From: Condylostoma magnum
Taxonomy: Eukaryota > Ciliophora > Heterotrichea > Heterotrichida > Condylostomatidae
Length of the DNA stretch: 64,000 bases
Direction: 5' to 3'
Assembly: GCA_920105805.1 (NCBI GenBank)
Contig: CAKKTI010000036.1
Coordinates: 1 to 64,000, forward strand
The notes beneath the pieces are model-generated. The model did not search any database, was not told where the DNA came from, and was given only the letters and a program-made list of their open reading frames with translations. Of this stretch, positions 1 through 11,073 are shown piece after piece. Position 1 is the stretch's first letter. Each line of letters starts with the position of its first letter. Made by a program: the position numbers and the translations under genes.

Positions 1-1530
1 AATAGGATTTTTAATATCTCTAATTGTAAATAATGGTAATACAAAGAAGCTTAATAAACTAATACTGTTGATTAAATATCTCAATAGTTTGGAAAATAAT
101 CAAATCTTATGATTAAGAGCACTCTTATAAATGATATTATAGATAACTAATAATGCTCTTTTCTTGTTAGATGATTTTCTATCTTTTTCGCCGATATTTA
201 TACAATATCTTCTTGATTCTCCTGCTTATCTTTTGATTATAATAATTTGGACCTTCTATCTTCTGTATCAATCTTAATATTTCTTTTTCTGCCTGATCTC
301 CACAAGTTGGTAATTATATGATTGTATTTGCAACAAATTAAAATTCATAATTATCTTCTGTTTCCAAATTAAAACTTTAAAAGCAAATATGGTTTTACTG
401 ATATCTTTATCTACATTTAAAGCATAAAATAAATAAAGATGAAAATCTAATTAATTTCTCAGGTATTTTTGAGTTTATTCACCTGTATATATAAAATCTC
501 CAAGCATTTAAAATATCTTTGTTATGATTATTCCCTAATCCATTTATACCTATATCTGGAAATTTTCTTTTCACTTTTATGTAAATTTATTCTTCTGTCT
601 ATATTAAATTGATTCTTTGATATTAATGAAATCATTGTCATCAAGATATTTAATAGTATCTCTATATCATGCTATAAACAATCAAATTTATTATCATAAG
701 CCCATTTGATTAGATGGTTTAAGTTCTATCTATCTCGTTCTGATGTATTAAAATCAAATAGAAACCTTATAATCTATTGTATTTTTTCTATTAAACACAT
801 AATAACTAATAGGCATAATATCCGACATAAGATATAAAATTTCTACAAGTGTATTCAATGGAAGTTTAAAAGTTTTCTTATTTCTTAATTACTATATCTC
901 ATATACTAAAAGCGCTTCTTTATCAATCCGAGTATTTCTATTAACACATCCATATAAATTCCCCTTTATAATACTTTACATTAACTATATTATTATATCT
1001 ATGTTGTATTATCCTCTGATTGTAGATCTAACCAAACTATTTAATGTTTTAGTTTTTATGCTCTCATATTAACTTATTTTGTTCTTCATTATCTAAGAAA
1101 TAATCCGCTCTTTAATATTGCACCTAGGTATTCGTACTAATTACCATTATCAAAGGTATAAATTTATACTTCATTTAATTTATCAAGATCTCATATTTTC
1201 TAAGCTAGATTGTCTATAATAATATCAAATAATAGCAGAGATAAAGTAATCCTTATCTAATTCATTTCAAAATATTAATTCAAGGTATATTTGATCCCAT
1301 CACTTTTAACTTTTATTGTCTTCATGTTAATACTTTCCCATTAATTAAATTGTCTTATATTTCCATCTTTAATAATAACTATAGCAGTATTTATCTATTT
1401 ACATTATTATATGCTTTTTGAAGATCAAAGAATAATAAGAATGCGTCTTTTCTACTTCTTTTTAATATCAAATCTATTTTGGCTTTCATTTTGTAATTTA
1501 TAAATGATATTGACCAGATAGATAATAAGT
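1..1530 (-). mobile_element. Degenerate non-LTR (LINE-type) reverse transcriptase remnant, cut by the window edge
   Basis: Read on the minus strand, 1404-1447 encodes DAFLLFFDLQKAYN, the reverse-transcriptase motif A block (LFxDLxKAYD type) that carries a catalytic Asp. About 70 residues downstream (1200-1250) an IRQG followed by LSLLLFDIIIDNL matches motif B (QGxPLSPLLFNIYID). The two halves of motif B lie in different frames, and where the catalytic YADD box should follow I see only a YTFDNG-like string. The enzyme is therefore broken and old. Open frames of the same base composition continue to position 1 without a recognisable endonuclease. The family (which LINE clade) cannot be assigned. 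Reverse transcriptase identity is clear from motif A; boundaries are guesses. Confidence 0.6.
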
Positions 1531-1559
1531 TCTTATTAAAATTTTATTGAAACTGCATA

Positions 1560-2625
1560 TAATGTAATATTTTATTACCTTATGCACTATTATTATTGTC
1601 AGAATACTTTATCTTCTCATAAGCATGCATAAAAGCTATAATAATTTAAAGAATAATTTATACTTATAATCGTTTGTAACATTTTGCCAATATACTAAAT
1701 ACAAATTGATAAAAGCATCTTAGTAGATTAAAGGTTTAAGGAGTAATGTTTTAATAAATCTCCTGCAATATTCCTATAACATCTCTTAACTCACCGAAAT
1801 AGTCTACTAGCCCTTTCAGATCGAGGACTTAATTTACATCAAATTTTAATTACCCCAGAAATATCCCAAAGAGACTCTTACCATAGTATTTTGATATAAG
1901 AATACTTTATTAGCACTATCAATCGCCACAAGTCATATCAATATAGTATTGAGTGTTATTGTAAGGATCGAAGTTCATAGGAATAACCCGAACCAATTTA
2001 AAGTGAAGAGCATTTTGAAGATTTCTATGATTTTTGGGAATACAGGCAGTCTACAAGATTTGAGAACTTTTATTTAGAAGATACATTTGGAGCTGGTTAT
2101 TTAAATCAGAATTAATTTGTAATTAAAGCTTTAATGCTGATATTTATCATATGTTTTTACTTAGTTTTATTTAGATAAGGGTTGATCATTTGAATAACTT
2201 ATGTAAGTGTGATGGAATTTTGCTTGTTTCTACTCTATATATAGTTGATAATCCCTTTTTCTAGGTAGCATCTATATACTCTGTTCTAAAGCAAAGCTAT
2301 AACACAAACTATATATTATATAAGTATCACTATCTAGTTGTAATAACCCATTTAATAAAATTTGGAGAACATTTAGATAATAAATTCTATATATACACAC
2401 CAGGAAATCAAGACAATAATAAAGGGATATTGAATCGCTTTAATAGCTAACTTCTCTAATCCTAATACAAGTATGTATTCCCTTTTACATAGGTTCAATA
2501 TTTCTATACATAGAATAAAATAGAAAATATATACTAGGTTAGATAATAGTGTTATTTGCATAGTAGAGCTTATATCAACAAACTTAAAAATAATCATTTA
2601 TAATATTTTCTATGTATTTGATAGC
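1560..2625 (+). repeat. Dispersed duplicated block, copy 1 (decayed coding sequence plus 5' flank of the following gene)
   Basis: This stretch matches 7440-8510 at roughly 70 percent by eye, with short indels. One plus frame is conserved between the copies: both read PEISQR(D/E)SY, then an IQE-containing segment, then TINRHKSY, SIECYCKDRSS and EQPEP. Copy 1 then has a hydrophobic stretch near 2120-2260 (VIKALMLIFIICFYLVLF). This suggests a duplicated gene for a membrane protein, now partly decayed. The homology runs on into the signal peptide of the next gene (MYLIALLATTLAQN here, MDWITLLATIITQN in copy 2), so promoter and first codons were copied too. Family unknown. Confidence 0.6.
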
Positions 2626-4759
2626 CCTATTAGCTACAACTCTGGCTTAAAATATCCCCACTGCTATAATAACATAGCCTCAAAACCTCAAATCAACCAT
2701 TCCAAGCATAGAAGGAAAGCTTTTGTGATTCAGTAATCCTAGTTTCAGTACTTCAGTAGATGCAAAGTTATAATTCTTCGAATTCCCCGAATGTCACAAT
2801 ATTTCAGTAGGACAAGAAGACACTATTGCTGTTATATTCTACAACAAATGGTTAAACACCTGTGAAATTCCTAAGGTAATAGAAAATTCTGAATATAAGC
2901 CAAATTTAAAGGGTTTCATCTTTATTGATCCTTAATAAGAAATTCGGCCCTAATTAATAAAAAATGAATAATATGATGAGGTAAATTGTTTCCTGTTTTA
3001 TACTTCATAAGATGATTGAGTTAGTCTATTTCAATCCAACGAGGATATACATGTACAAGTTGACTTAAGTTATCCTTCAATGAATAAGCCAAAAGTTCAT
3101 TTGTATTTGAGCTCCGGATATCATAAAAACTCTCGTATTAGAAGTGTACTAAATTATCTAAAAGAAGTTAAAACCAATGATTTAGATCTAAGTGTAGTCT
3201 ATCCTATTGTTCTCTATAGTGATTGTTAAAATTCTCATGATGATACAATCTGTAATACAAATAACTGTTTTGGAAATACGTATTGCATTCAGAATCATAA
3301 TCAATCTCATAATACTACAGAGTTTTTCTATTATATGGCTATCACAAGTTGTGCTCTAAGGCTTAATTTTCAAGATTACTCCCATTTTGCTGTATTTTAG
3401 TTAGAAGTATTCAAAAATTGTAACAATAACTTTGATGTTAATTGCATAGAAGATGCTTTAGAATTTGCAGGAATTGAAATAACATAGATTTACAGTTGTA
3501 TATTTTAATTCAATCAATCATCAACTAGTTTAAATCAGATTCAGCCTGAAAATTAACTCTTTACTTAGTATTATGATGATTTTGCGGAGCTGAATTCTTT
3601 TTAGGAACCATTATTACCTGATTCGATATTTCTAAATAAGACTCCAATAACCAGTGTCCAGCCTGCCCTCTCTCTACATTTAATCCTATGTGAGAATTCT
3701 TCAAGCCCCAACAAAATTTGCATTCCGGAAGATTCTTGCAGCAATGGATGTTCAATTGAAATGCTTTACAATGATCAATGTGACACATCCTGCAATACAA
3801 GTAGTTGTGACTATGATTTAGGAAATTGTCAAACATGTTCGTCACAATGTTTTGAGTATATGATACAAGACGGCACGTGTGATACTGATTGTAATAACAT
3901 TCAATGTATGTTTGACATAGAAGACTGCTGTGTATGTACTGAAGCTGAGTTATCTAATAACCAATGCGACTCAAAATGCAATAACCCTCAATGTAATTAT
4001 GATAGAGGAACTTGTACTGAATGTGATTCTGGTTGTTTGATTAGTTAAATGAACGATGGAGTATGTTAAGAAAGTTGCAATACAAGAAACTGCTAATTTG
4101 ATCAAGGAGATTGTGTGATATGCCAATCTGGTTGCTATTTATACTAAATCAATGATGGAAAGTGTGATGATGAGTGCAATAATTCCAATTGCTAGTTCGA
4201 TGGGTAAGACTGCATTGTATGTGAATGTGAGGAAACATAAATAGGCGATAATAATTGTGATTAAGAATGTAATAGTGAAATATGTTCGTATGACGGAGGA
4301 GATTGTGAAGAATGTACACCAGGATGCTATGTGAATTAGATAAACAACGGAATTTGTGAATCTGTTTGTAATACAGAGGATTGCTAATTTGATGGAGGAG
4401 ACTGTGATAAGCAAATGAAATAAAGTAACTCAACTATTTCTTCAGATTGTCCTTGATATTATCTAGGAGACGGATAATGTGATGAAATCTTTAATAATTA
4501 AATTTGTTAGTATGATTTTGGGGATTGTTAGGATATTACTGATTAAAACGACGAATGTGAAGACGAAAAAGATTACGAATGCGAAGATGATAATGATGAT
4601 TGAGTATGTTCCTTTGTTGATACACTCACTTTGTAGGGTTTAGTAATAAGTTGAATTATAACAATAGTTCTTTTAATCCTTTACTGCATAGTTTACCTGA
4701 CTACTGCTCTGGATGCTTCTAAAATAAAAGACTTAAAATGGTATGAAGAAGATTTTTGA
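2612..4759 (+). CDS. Secreted or membrane protein with Lin12/Notch-type cysteine repeats
   Basis: About 715 residues, read with TAA/TAG=Gln and TGA=Trp, ending at TGA. It starts with a short signal peptide (MYLIALLATTLAQ). Residues ~20-370 are a non-repetitive ectodomain with scattered Cys pairs. Residues ~375-630 hold seven or more LNR-like repeats of the form C-(x)n-CD-xx-CN-xx-xC-xxDxGDC, for example CNTEDCQFDGGDC, with the Asp/Asn residues that bind calcium in Notch repeats. An acidic linker, one transmembrane segment (LVISWIITIVLLILYCIVYL) and a short cytoplasmic tail follow. Three TGA codons inside fall at plausible Trp sites. Likely a cell-surface protein; ligand unknown. Its 5' end is shared with the RING protein at 8499, see the duplicated blocks. 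Confidence 0.8.
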
Positions 4760-4858
4760 TCCTAAAAGTATCAATTCAAAGTTCATAAAAATATTAATTA
4801 TTAAATTTTAATTTTCACCCATTTTATCACTGAATTTTCTCCATTTATATATACATAA

Positions 4859-5527
4859 ATGATCATTTTTAAGCAGAGAAAAGGTTTACATAGAGGCAGG
4901 ATTAAAACCAAAAGGCCCAAATAGTTTATTAAATACTTTATAGCCTTCCTAAAACAGCTTAACTTTGCATAGAAGCTGTTATTATTAAATATGTAAAATG
5001 TGATGAGCTAACAAGTAAAAGCAGTATAGTTGAGATATTCACATGGACTTGCTTGTTATTCTGGATGATAAGAAACAACTAGCCTTATGATTAATTAAGT
5101 GCTATATCAGTTAGGGTTTAGTTGAGTTTGCCGATATACAGTAGCAGAAGAGGTTAGAAACTCCTCCAGAGCGTCAGATAGGTGTGCTCCTTCAGCATTA
5201 AAGCTTATAAGCAGTTGACCTTCTGAAATTTCTGAGAGGATTGGCGACTTGGTGGATTATTTATATTTATACGAAATAAGGCCAAGAAAGTATTTGACCA
5301 GGAAGCAACTCATATACCATAAAATGTATACTGTATTGCGACCAGGTTTCTTGGTTAACTATGTCTATTCTAGATGCCACCATTTATGTATATGTGCAGC
5401 TTAATTTATCATATGGCCTTAGTGTGCATCCCTAAAACAGATCAAATTTCCTGCCAAACTGTATATACCATATTTAGAAAACTACAAATTCTTGCCGGCT
5501 TTGTCTTAATTAATTGATGATAATTGA
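4859..5527 (+). CDS. Orphan basic protein, 222 residues
   Basis: An ATG-to-TGA frame of 222 codons under the reassigned code. The N-terminus is strongly basic (FKQRKGLHRGRIKTKRP), and Arg, Leu, Tyr and Cys recur throughout (e.g. YTVAEEVRNSSRASDRC, KYLTRKQLIYHKMY). It is less AT-dominated in codon choice than the flanking spacer, which supports coding. There is no signal peptide, no clear membrane segment and no domain I recognise. The ending (IKFPAKLYIPYLENYKF) resembles a string (NFPAKLHMHK) upstream of the next gene's coiled coil, a hint of local duplication. It starts 99 bp after the stop of the Notch-repeat gene on the same strand. No function is proposed. Confidence 0.5.
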
Positions 5528-5780
5528 AACTTCTTTATTATGTTGAATATTAGTTCTAACGTTTGCTATGGGTTTCTAAGAATAGCTAAATGTTGATAAT
5601 GGGTAATAAAAGGTGATAATTTTAAACATAATTTCAATGAAAGTTTTCTCATTCTGTCCTAAATATCTAATTATTAGTGCAAATGTACGCTTGCTTCTCT
5701 TAAGGTTTTCTTCAATCTTTTTAAAATTTATTTTTCTTGAATTTCATATTTAAAAATACAAATTTCCCGCCAAATTGCAT

Positions 5781-6995
5781 ATGCATAAAATAGCGCCATT
5801 ACATCAGATGTATATCTGAACACCGGCATCAGATGAAGAGATTCCGAAAATCACCTATACCCTATTAAACAAAATTATAGCCTTATTTCCCTATAAACTT
5901 TTCAAAACAACAATTCAAAATCATAATATTAATCATCTAAATATAATAATTATTACAGTGAAGGCTTCTAGTAGTTAATCAACGCAGGAAATAAGGCATT
6001 AGCAGGAGAATATTGCACTTAATTAATAGATTAATATATGGTAAAGAGACTTTGAAGAACTTCGCAATGAAAAACTTATATTATAAATGAGTGTTTAAGA
6101 GCTTGATGAATCGAATAATGAATAATAAACCAGAGTTTAAGAGCTTGAAGAATAGAATCATTAATAATAAGCCAGAATTTAAAGCCTTACAAAATTGAGT
6201 AATTAAGAATATATCGAAGTTTAAAGGCTTGAAAAATAGAATGATGAATAATAAATCAGGGTTTAAAGGCTTACAAAATAGAATGATGAATAATCAATCA
6301 GGGTTGAAGGGCTTGAAGAATAGAATAATTAATGATAAATCAGGGTTTAAGAACTTGAAGAATAGAATAATTAATGATAAATCAGGGTTTAAGAACTTTA
6401 ATAATAGAATAATTAATGATAAATCTGGGGTTAAGGACTTTAATAATATAATAATTAATGATAAATCAGGGTTTAAGAGCTTGAAGAATAGAATAATTAA
6501 TGATAAATCAGGGTTTAAGAACTTTAATAATAGAATAGTGAATTATAAGCCAGAGTTTAAGGGCTTTAATAATAGAATAGTGAATTATAAATCAGGGCTT
6601 AAAGGCTTGAATAATATAATGCTATAATAAGAGAGGATAATTAAAAGCTTTCAGAAAGAATAGATAGAGTTAGCTAAACATAATAAAGGCCTTAAATATA
6701 GTCTTAAGGCAATAATCAATAAATTTCTGTTCCTATTATTAGTGATTCACGATTTAATAATAAGCCAGATTAAATAGTTTACTAATGATAACAAAATAAT
6801 TAATGCTTTTGTAATGAATAGTAAGTTTTATATAGGCTTTAATAAAATTAGAATATAGTATAAGCTAATTGTGGCCATTGTTTTCATGACAGCTGTCTAA
6901 ATAGACAAATGGCTATGTAAAACTAACAGGCAATATGTCCCATGTGTAGAAGTGTTCTTAATAGTTAATTAGTAATTTAGTCTTTAAACAATTAA
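5781..6995 (+). CDS. Coiled-coil protein of 14-residue repeats with C-terminal RING-type finger (copy A)
   Basis: The informative frame is full of TAA, TAG and TGA codons. Read as Gln and Trp it gives a long coiled coil: about a dozen 14-residue (42-bp) units of the type RVQELEEQNNQWQI with Leu/Val at heptad positions (about 6050-6620). A Cys/His finger follows: CFC, then NCGHCFHDSC, then ICPMC, which is the C-x-C ... C-x-H-x2-H-x2-C ... C-x2-C layout of a RING-like E3 ligase finger (first pair spaced by one residue rather than two). The start is uncertain (ATG 5781 or 5808, same frame). The end is one of several in-frame UAR codons at 6966-6995, since no TGA occurs before ~7200. A paralogue lies at 8499. 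Confidence 0.65.
6050..6620 (+). repeat. 42-bp tandem repeat array encoding two-heptad units
   Basis: About 13 imperfect copies of a 42-bp unit (core agaataattaatgataaat followed by cagggtttaagarcttgaag). Unit length is a multiple of both 3 and 21, so all copies stay in frame and in heptad register. Neighbouring copies in the centre (6300-6540) are almost identical, suggesting recent unit duplication. The wrong frame also stays open (NRIINDKSGFKNLK units) but does not lead into the RING finger. Confidence 0.9.
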
Positions 6996-7439
6996 TTATT
7001 AGAATAGTTTTCATTAAAAATATTGTCTGCTATAAAAGGCTGTAGTTCTATTTGTAATACCGAAAGTATTACTTAAATCATTCAATTTTACGCCTATCAT
7101 AAATCTATAATACTTTTTATATCCTTGATTATAAATAATGATTATGCAATTAAAATGCACAAACTAATATATCTGATCAAATAAATAGAAATAACAAACT
7201 GATTTTTCAAAGTATTTTAATAGAAGATAACGTATTATTCAAAGGATATGTACTTTTATTCACTATAAATTGCTCTTATAAATAATACCATAATTCACCA
7301 ACTCAAATGGATACATGATTTAAATAACTGCCTATCAATTATATTCACTTTGATAGTAAATATACTGGATGTAATAACTTAGAATTTGTTTTATTATCAG
7401 TTAACCTTAAAAATGTTGGTATGCTTGATTACTGGAAGT
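6996..7439. other. Spacer without recognised gene
   Basis: AT-rich spacer between the RING gene A and the second copy of the duplicated block. A frame in phase with the upstream gene stays open to a TGA near 7200 but shows no conserved motif. I see no RNA gene or repeat here. Confidence 0.5.
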
Positions 7440-8510
7440 TGTTAATTAAAATTTATTGGAACTTAATTTAATATTACATTTTCTATATGTATAATTGTTA
7501 TTATCAAAATACATTATCTTCTTCATCAAGGATGCATAAAGCTATAATGACTTAAAGAATAACTTATTTTTAGCATTTACTGAATATACAAAATACAGAT
7601 TTTTACCAAGTTGATAAAAGTGCCTGAGTAAAATAAAGATTTCTGCAATATTATTACAACATTTCTTAATTAGCATAATATTCCAAATTCTCCCAGAAAT
7701 ATCCCAGAGAGAATCTTACTATAATATCTTTATATAAGAATGCTTTATTAATACAATCAATCGCCACAAGTCCTATCGATGCAGCATTGAGTGTTATTGT
7801 AAGGATCGAAGCTCAGAGGAATAACCCGAACCACTTAAAAGTTAAGAAGATTTACATTAGTTTTATGAGTGCAGGCAGTCTTCAAAAATCGGAAATTCAT
7901 ATTAGAAGATATATTCAGAGAAGGTCTTATGGAATTTGATGATTACTTAAATCAGAATCAATTTGTAATTAAAGTTTTAATACTGAGATTTGACCACTGT
8001 ATATTACTTAGTTTTATTCAAATATGGATTGATATTTAAACAGCTTATGTAAGTATGATTTAAAGTTAGAGCAGCATATATGACGAGCTTTTCACTCATT
8101 TTATACTTTCTATATATAGTTGAGTGTTCAATTCTTTAAATACTATCTATCTATTCTCTACTCTGAAACTAAGCTTTATTTTAATGTATATTTAACACAA
8201 TATATGCAAAGTGTTTCTATTTGGCTGTAATGTGTTCTATAAATTTGTGGTTTGCTAAATTATTCAGGAAAATATTTGTAAATAAATTAGTTATACACTT
8301 ATAAACCTATACCAGACATATAAAAGCAGCAGTAAAATAATAAATCGTTCAAACCTAATACAAATTTTAATTATTCTCTTTTACAACATTCTAAATTTCT
8401 ATGTTTATTATATATTAAAAGTATGTAGAAGGCTAGATAGTAGTATAATCCATATTGACTTATATAAACTTAAAAAGATATGTTTTATAATATTTAATAT
8501 GGATTGGATA
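7440..8510 (+). repeat. Dispersed duplicated block, copy 2
   Basis: Second copy of the block at 1560-2625, lying directly before the next gene exactly as copy 1 does. Conserved codons include QRESYYN, INTINRHKSY, SIECYCKDRSS and YLNQNQFVIKVLIL. A segment of about 50 bp present in copy 1 (near 1785-1850) is absent. Conservation of one reading frame across both copies, with many silent or conservative changes, indicates they were once coding. The 3' end covers the first ~14 codons of the gene at 8499. Confidence 0.6.
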
Positions 8511-10465
8511 ACTCTATTAGCTACAATTATTACTTAAAATATGCTCACTGGGACAATGGGAAAGTCTGAAGAGAGTAAATCAAGCGGACCAGACATAGAC
8601 GTGGATATAAGTGATGTAATTGATGCAATTGCTGAAAATGACCAAGGAGATGATTTAGGTAATAAAAATGATAGCGGAGACTCTTACCTTGAAGACGCTT
8701 GCAGCTCAGTAGGTTTATGATTAATCACTCTTTTAGTTATAGCCTTGTTTACGATGGTTTGTATCCTAATTATTCGATAAATTCGCGCGAAATTTTTAAG
8801 GGAGAAAAGAATACTTGAAACTGCGATCTGAATGCTTAAAAATGAGAATTATAGATACAAAAATGATAGCACAAGGCCTTAAAATGCAAATAGAGAGAAT
8901 AAAAAGCTTAAGGATAATAATATGTGGCTTCAAAATGAGAATAATAGATTTATTGATGAGATTGTATAGCTTCAAAAATATATTAATATATACAAAAATG
9001 AGGTTTATAAGCTTAAAAATGATAAAAAAAAACTTCAAGCCGAGAATAATTAACTTAAAAATCATAATAGATTTTAAAACAGTGTTATAAGGCTACAAAA
9101 TGAGAATAATACACTTATCACTGAGAATAAAGTACTATAAAATGAGAAAGCGAGTATTCAAAGGGCTAGTTTAAGGATTTAAAGTGAGTAAAGAACTCTT
9201 ATGGTTGCATATAGAGATGTATTGAACTAAAATGAAAGTCTCAAATAAGAGAATCAATAGGTAAAGATATGCATAATAACGTTCAAAATGACAATTAACG
9301 ACTTAAAGTTTAAAATAATAAACTCCTGAGTGAATATAAAAGAAGGCTTCAAAATGAGAATATTAGATTCTCGAGCGAATATTGCTTAAAGCTTGAAAAT
9401 GAGAATAAAAAAACTAAAAGTGATAATGAAAGACTTCAAAACGACAATAAAAGGCTTGAAAATGAGAAACAGTACCTTTAAAGTTAGAAGCTAAAACTAC
9501 AAAATTCGAAGAAAAAGATAATAACTTCGAAATAAAACCTTTAAAAGGAGAAAGTGAAACTTTAAAATTAGAAGCAGAATCTTTAAAATGACAAAGGAAG
9601 ACTATTAAAAGAGAATAATTTATATAAAAGTGAGAATGAACTGCTCTAAAATGAAAATTAAAGGCTATGAAATGATAATTAAAACTTTTAAAATTACAAA
9701 CAAGACCTTTAAGATAATAATGATCGGCTTTAAAACGAGAATAAAAGGCTTTAAAATGAGAAAGTAAGGCTTTAAAAGGAGAAGTAAAACCTTTAAAATG
9801 AGAAAGGAAAACTTTAAAATGAGAAAGGAAGATTTTAAAACGAGAATAAAAGGCTTTTAAATGAGAAAGGAAAACTTTAAAAAGAGAAGCAAAACATTTA
9901 AAATGAGAAAGGAAGGCTTTAAAATGAGAAAGGAAGGCTTTAAAATGAGAAAGGAAGGCTTTAAAAAGAGAAACAAAATATTCAAAATGAGAATGGAAGA
10001 CTTTAGAAAGATATTGAACTGCTTTAAAATGAAAATTAAATGTTTTGAAATGAGAATCAAAGGCTTTGAAATGAGAATGAAGATGTTAAGAATGATATTG
10101 ATAAATTTCGCAATATTAGTTAAAGATTACAAAGGTAAAATTTCAGACGTTGAAGCTAATTATAAGGGAAACATTCATCTTTCAATATGTAAGGATTCGA
10201 TTAAATGTATCCACCAATCGATATATCTGATGATTAACTAGAAGAATCTGCAGGATTGCAATAAACCTGTTTTTGCTAGGAATTGTAAGTTTTATTCAGG
10301 ATTAGCATGGATCAAACTACAATGTAAACTAATTGTAATCATGAATTTCACTACGACTGTCTAACTTAGTGAATAGATAGATAGAATTAATTGAATCAAC
10401 AGCCAACATGTCCTAATTGTAGAGCGGTTCTGAATTTAGGTACTTAGTAAGTTAGTCTTTAATGA
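8499..10465 (+). CDS. Membrane-anchored coiled-coil RING-H2 protein (copy B)
   Basis: Read with the reassigned code this gives a signal-like start (MDWITLLATIITQN), an acidic segment, one transmembrane helix (LWLITLLVIALFTMVCILII), then ~450 residues of coiled coil made of 7-residue units such as LQNEKGR, and a C-terminal finger: CFCQEL, then NCNHEFHYDCLTQW, then TCPNCRA. This is the order of RING-H2 ligases that sit in membranes. It ends at adjacent TAA TGA codons. One anomaly: the start frame and the later coil frame differ by 2 nt, changing near 9215-9266. That could be an indel or a very short intron (a 20-nt GT-AG string lies at about 9217). The gene is a paralogue of copy A, but its 5' end matches the Notch-repeat gene. 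Confidence 0.65.
9090..10090 (+). repeat. 21-bp heptad-encoding repeats
   Basis: Dozens of imperfect 21-bp units with consensus aaaatgagaaaggaaggcttt, purest at 9730-9970. Each unit encodes one heptad (Gln-Asn-Glu-Lys-Gly-Arg-Leu type), with Leu always at the same heptad position. The shadow frame of the same unit (MRKEGFK) is also open. This looks like growth by slippage or unequal exchange at whole-heptad steps. Confidence 0.9.
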
Positions 10466-11073
10466 GTTAGTTTTCATATCTTATTATAAAATATGTTATT
10501 TTTGTTCTGAAGGTTTACTTGAATTTTTTCCATATTGTGTCTATAAAGTAAAATTAAGATTTAATCATGAGAAGAATTTGAATATAAACATATTTGAAAG
10601 CTAGAGAAATGATAAAAGATTAGCTACCTCGATTATTTATCTATTCAAACTACTTTTTTATAATTCTTTTGAAAGGCAAAAATTTGTATATTTGCAATAT
10701 ATTAAAATTATAGACGACCATTATAGAGGTTAAAGCCTAAAATAGTAACTTAATTGATCTCTTCATATATGTGATATTTTATACTTTAACTGGAATACAA
10801 AAGTATTAAAGAAAACCTATGAATATTAGATCTCATTTACCAGTTGCCAACATTTAATGATCTACAATGGGAATATAAAGAGTTTATAATTGGAAATAAT
10901 AAAGATATTATACAATATCAAAGAACTCTTAGGCTTTATTTGAGCAAATTATATTAATACATAAATTTACTTAAAAATATTATATAAAACATTACACACA
11001 CCAGCGAGTCAATATAATCGACATCTATCCCAGCTGTATATATAAACATTTAACATTAATAATTATACTACTT
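10466..11073. other. Spacer without recognised gene
   Basis: About 600 bp of AT-rich sequence downstream of two convergent genes (RING protein B and the K+ channel). Frames are short or without motif. Nothing supported. Confidence 0.5.

Noticed and set aside
620-660. Minus-strand KYLDDNDF as the reverse-transcriptase YADD box
   Set aside because: It lies about 250 codons past motif A and far beyond motif B; the catalytic box should follow motif B within ~40 residues.
700-790. Minus-strand FDFNTSERDR as an APE endonuclease motif of the LINE
   Set aside because: In LINEs the endonuclease precedes the reverse transcriptase. Here it would follow, and no further endonuclease motif is seen.
4139-4433. 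Minus-strand open frames across the Notch-repeat gene
   Set aside because: Shadows of the Cys-repeat coding strand, without family features.
6229-6627. Open frame of Asn-Arg-Ile-Ile-Asn-Asp-Lys units over the RING gene A repeats
   Set aside because: Shadow frame of the 42-bp repeat. It ends without joining the RING finger, which is in the coiled-coil frame.
9857-10241. Open frames with the standard code over the RING gene B repeats (Met-Arg-Lys-Glu-Gly-Phe-Lys units) and on the opposite strand
   Set aside because: They are frame shadows of the 21-bp heptad repeat. Only the Gln-rich frame gives heptads and leads into the RING finger.
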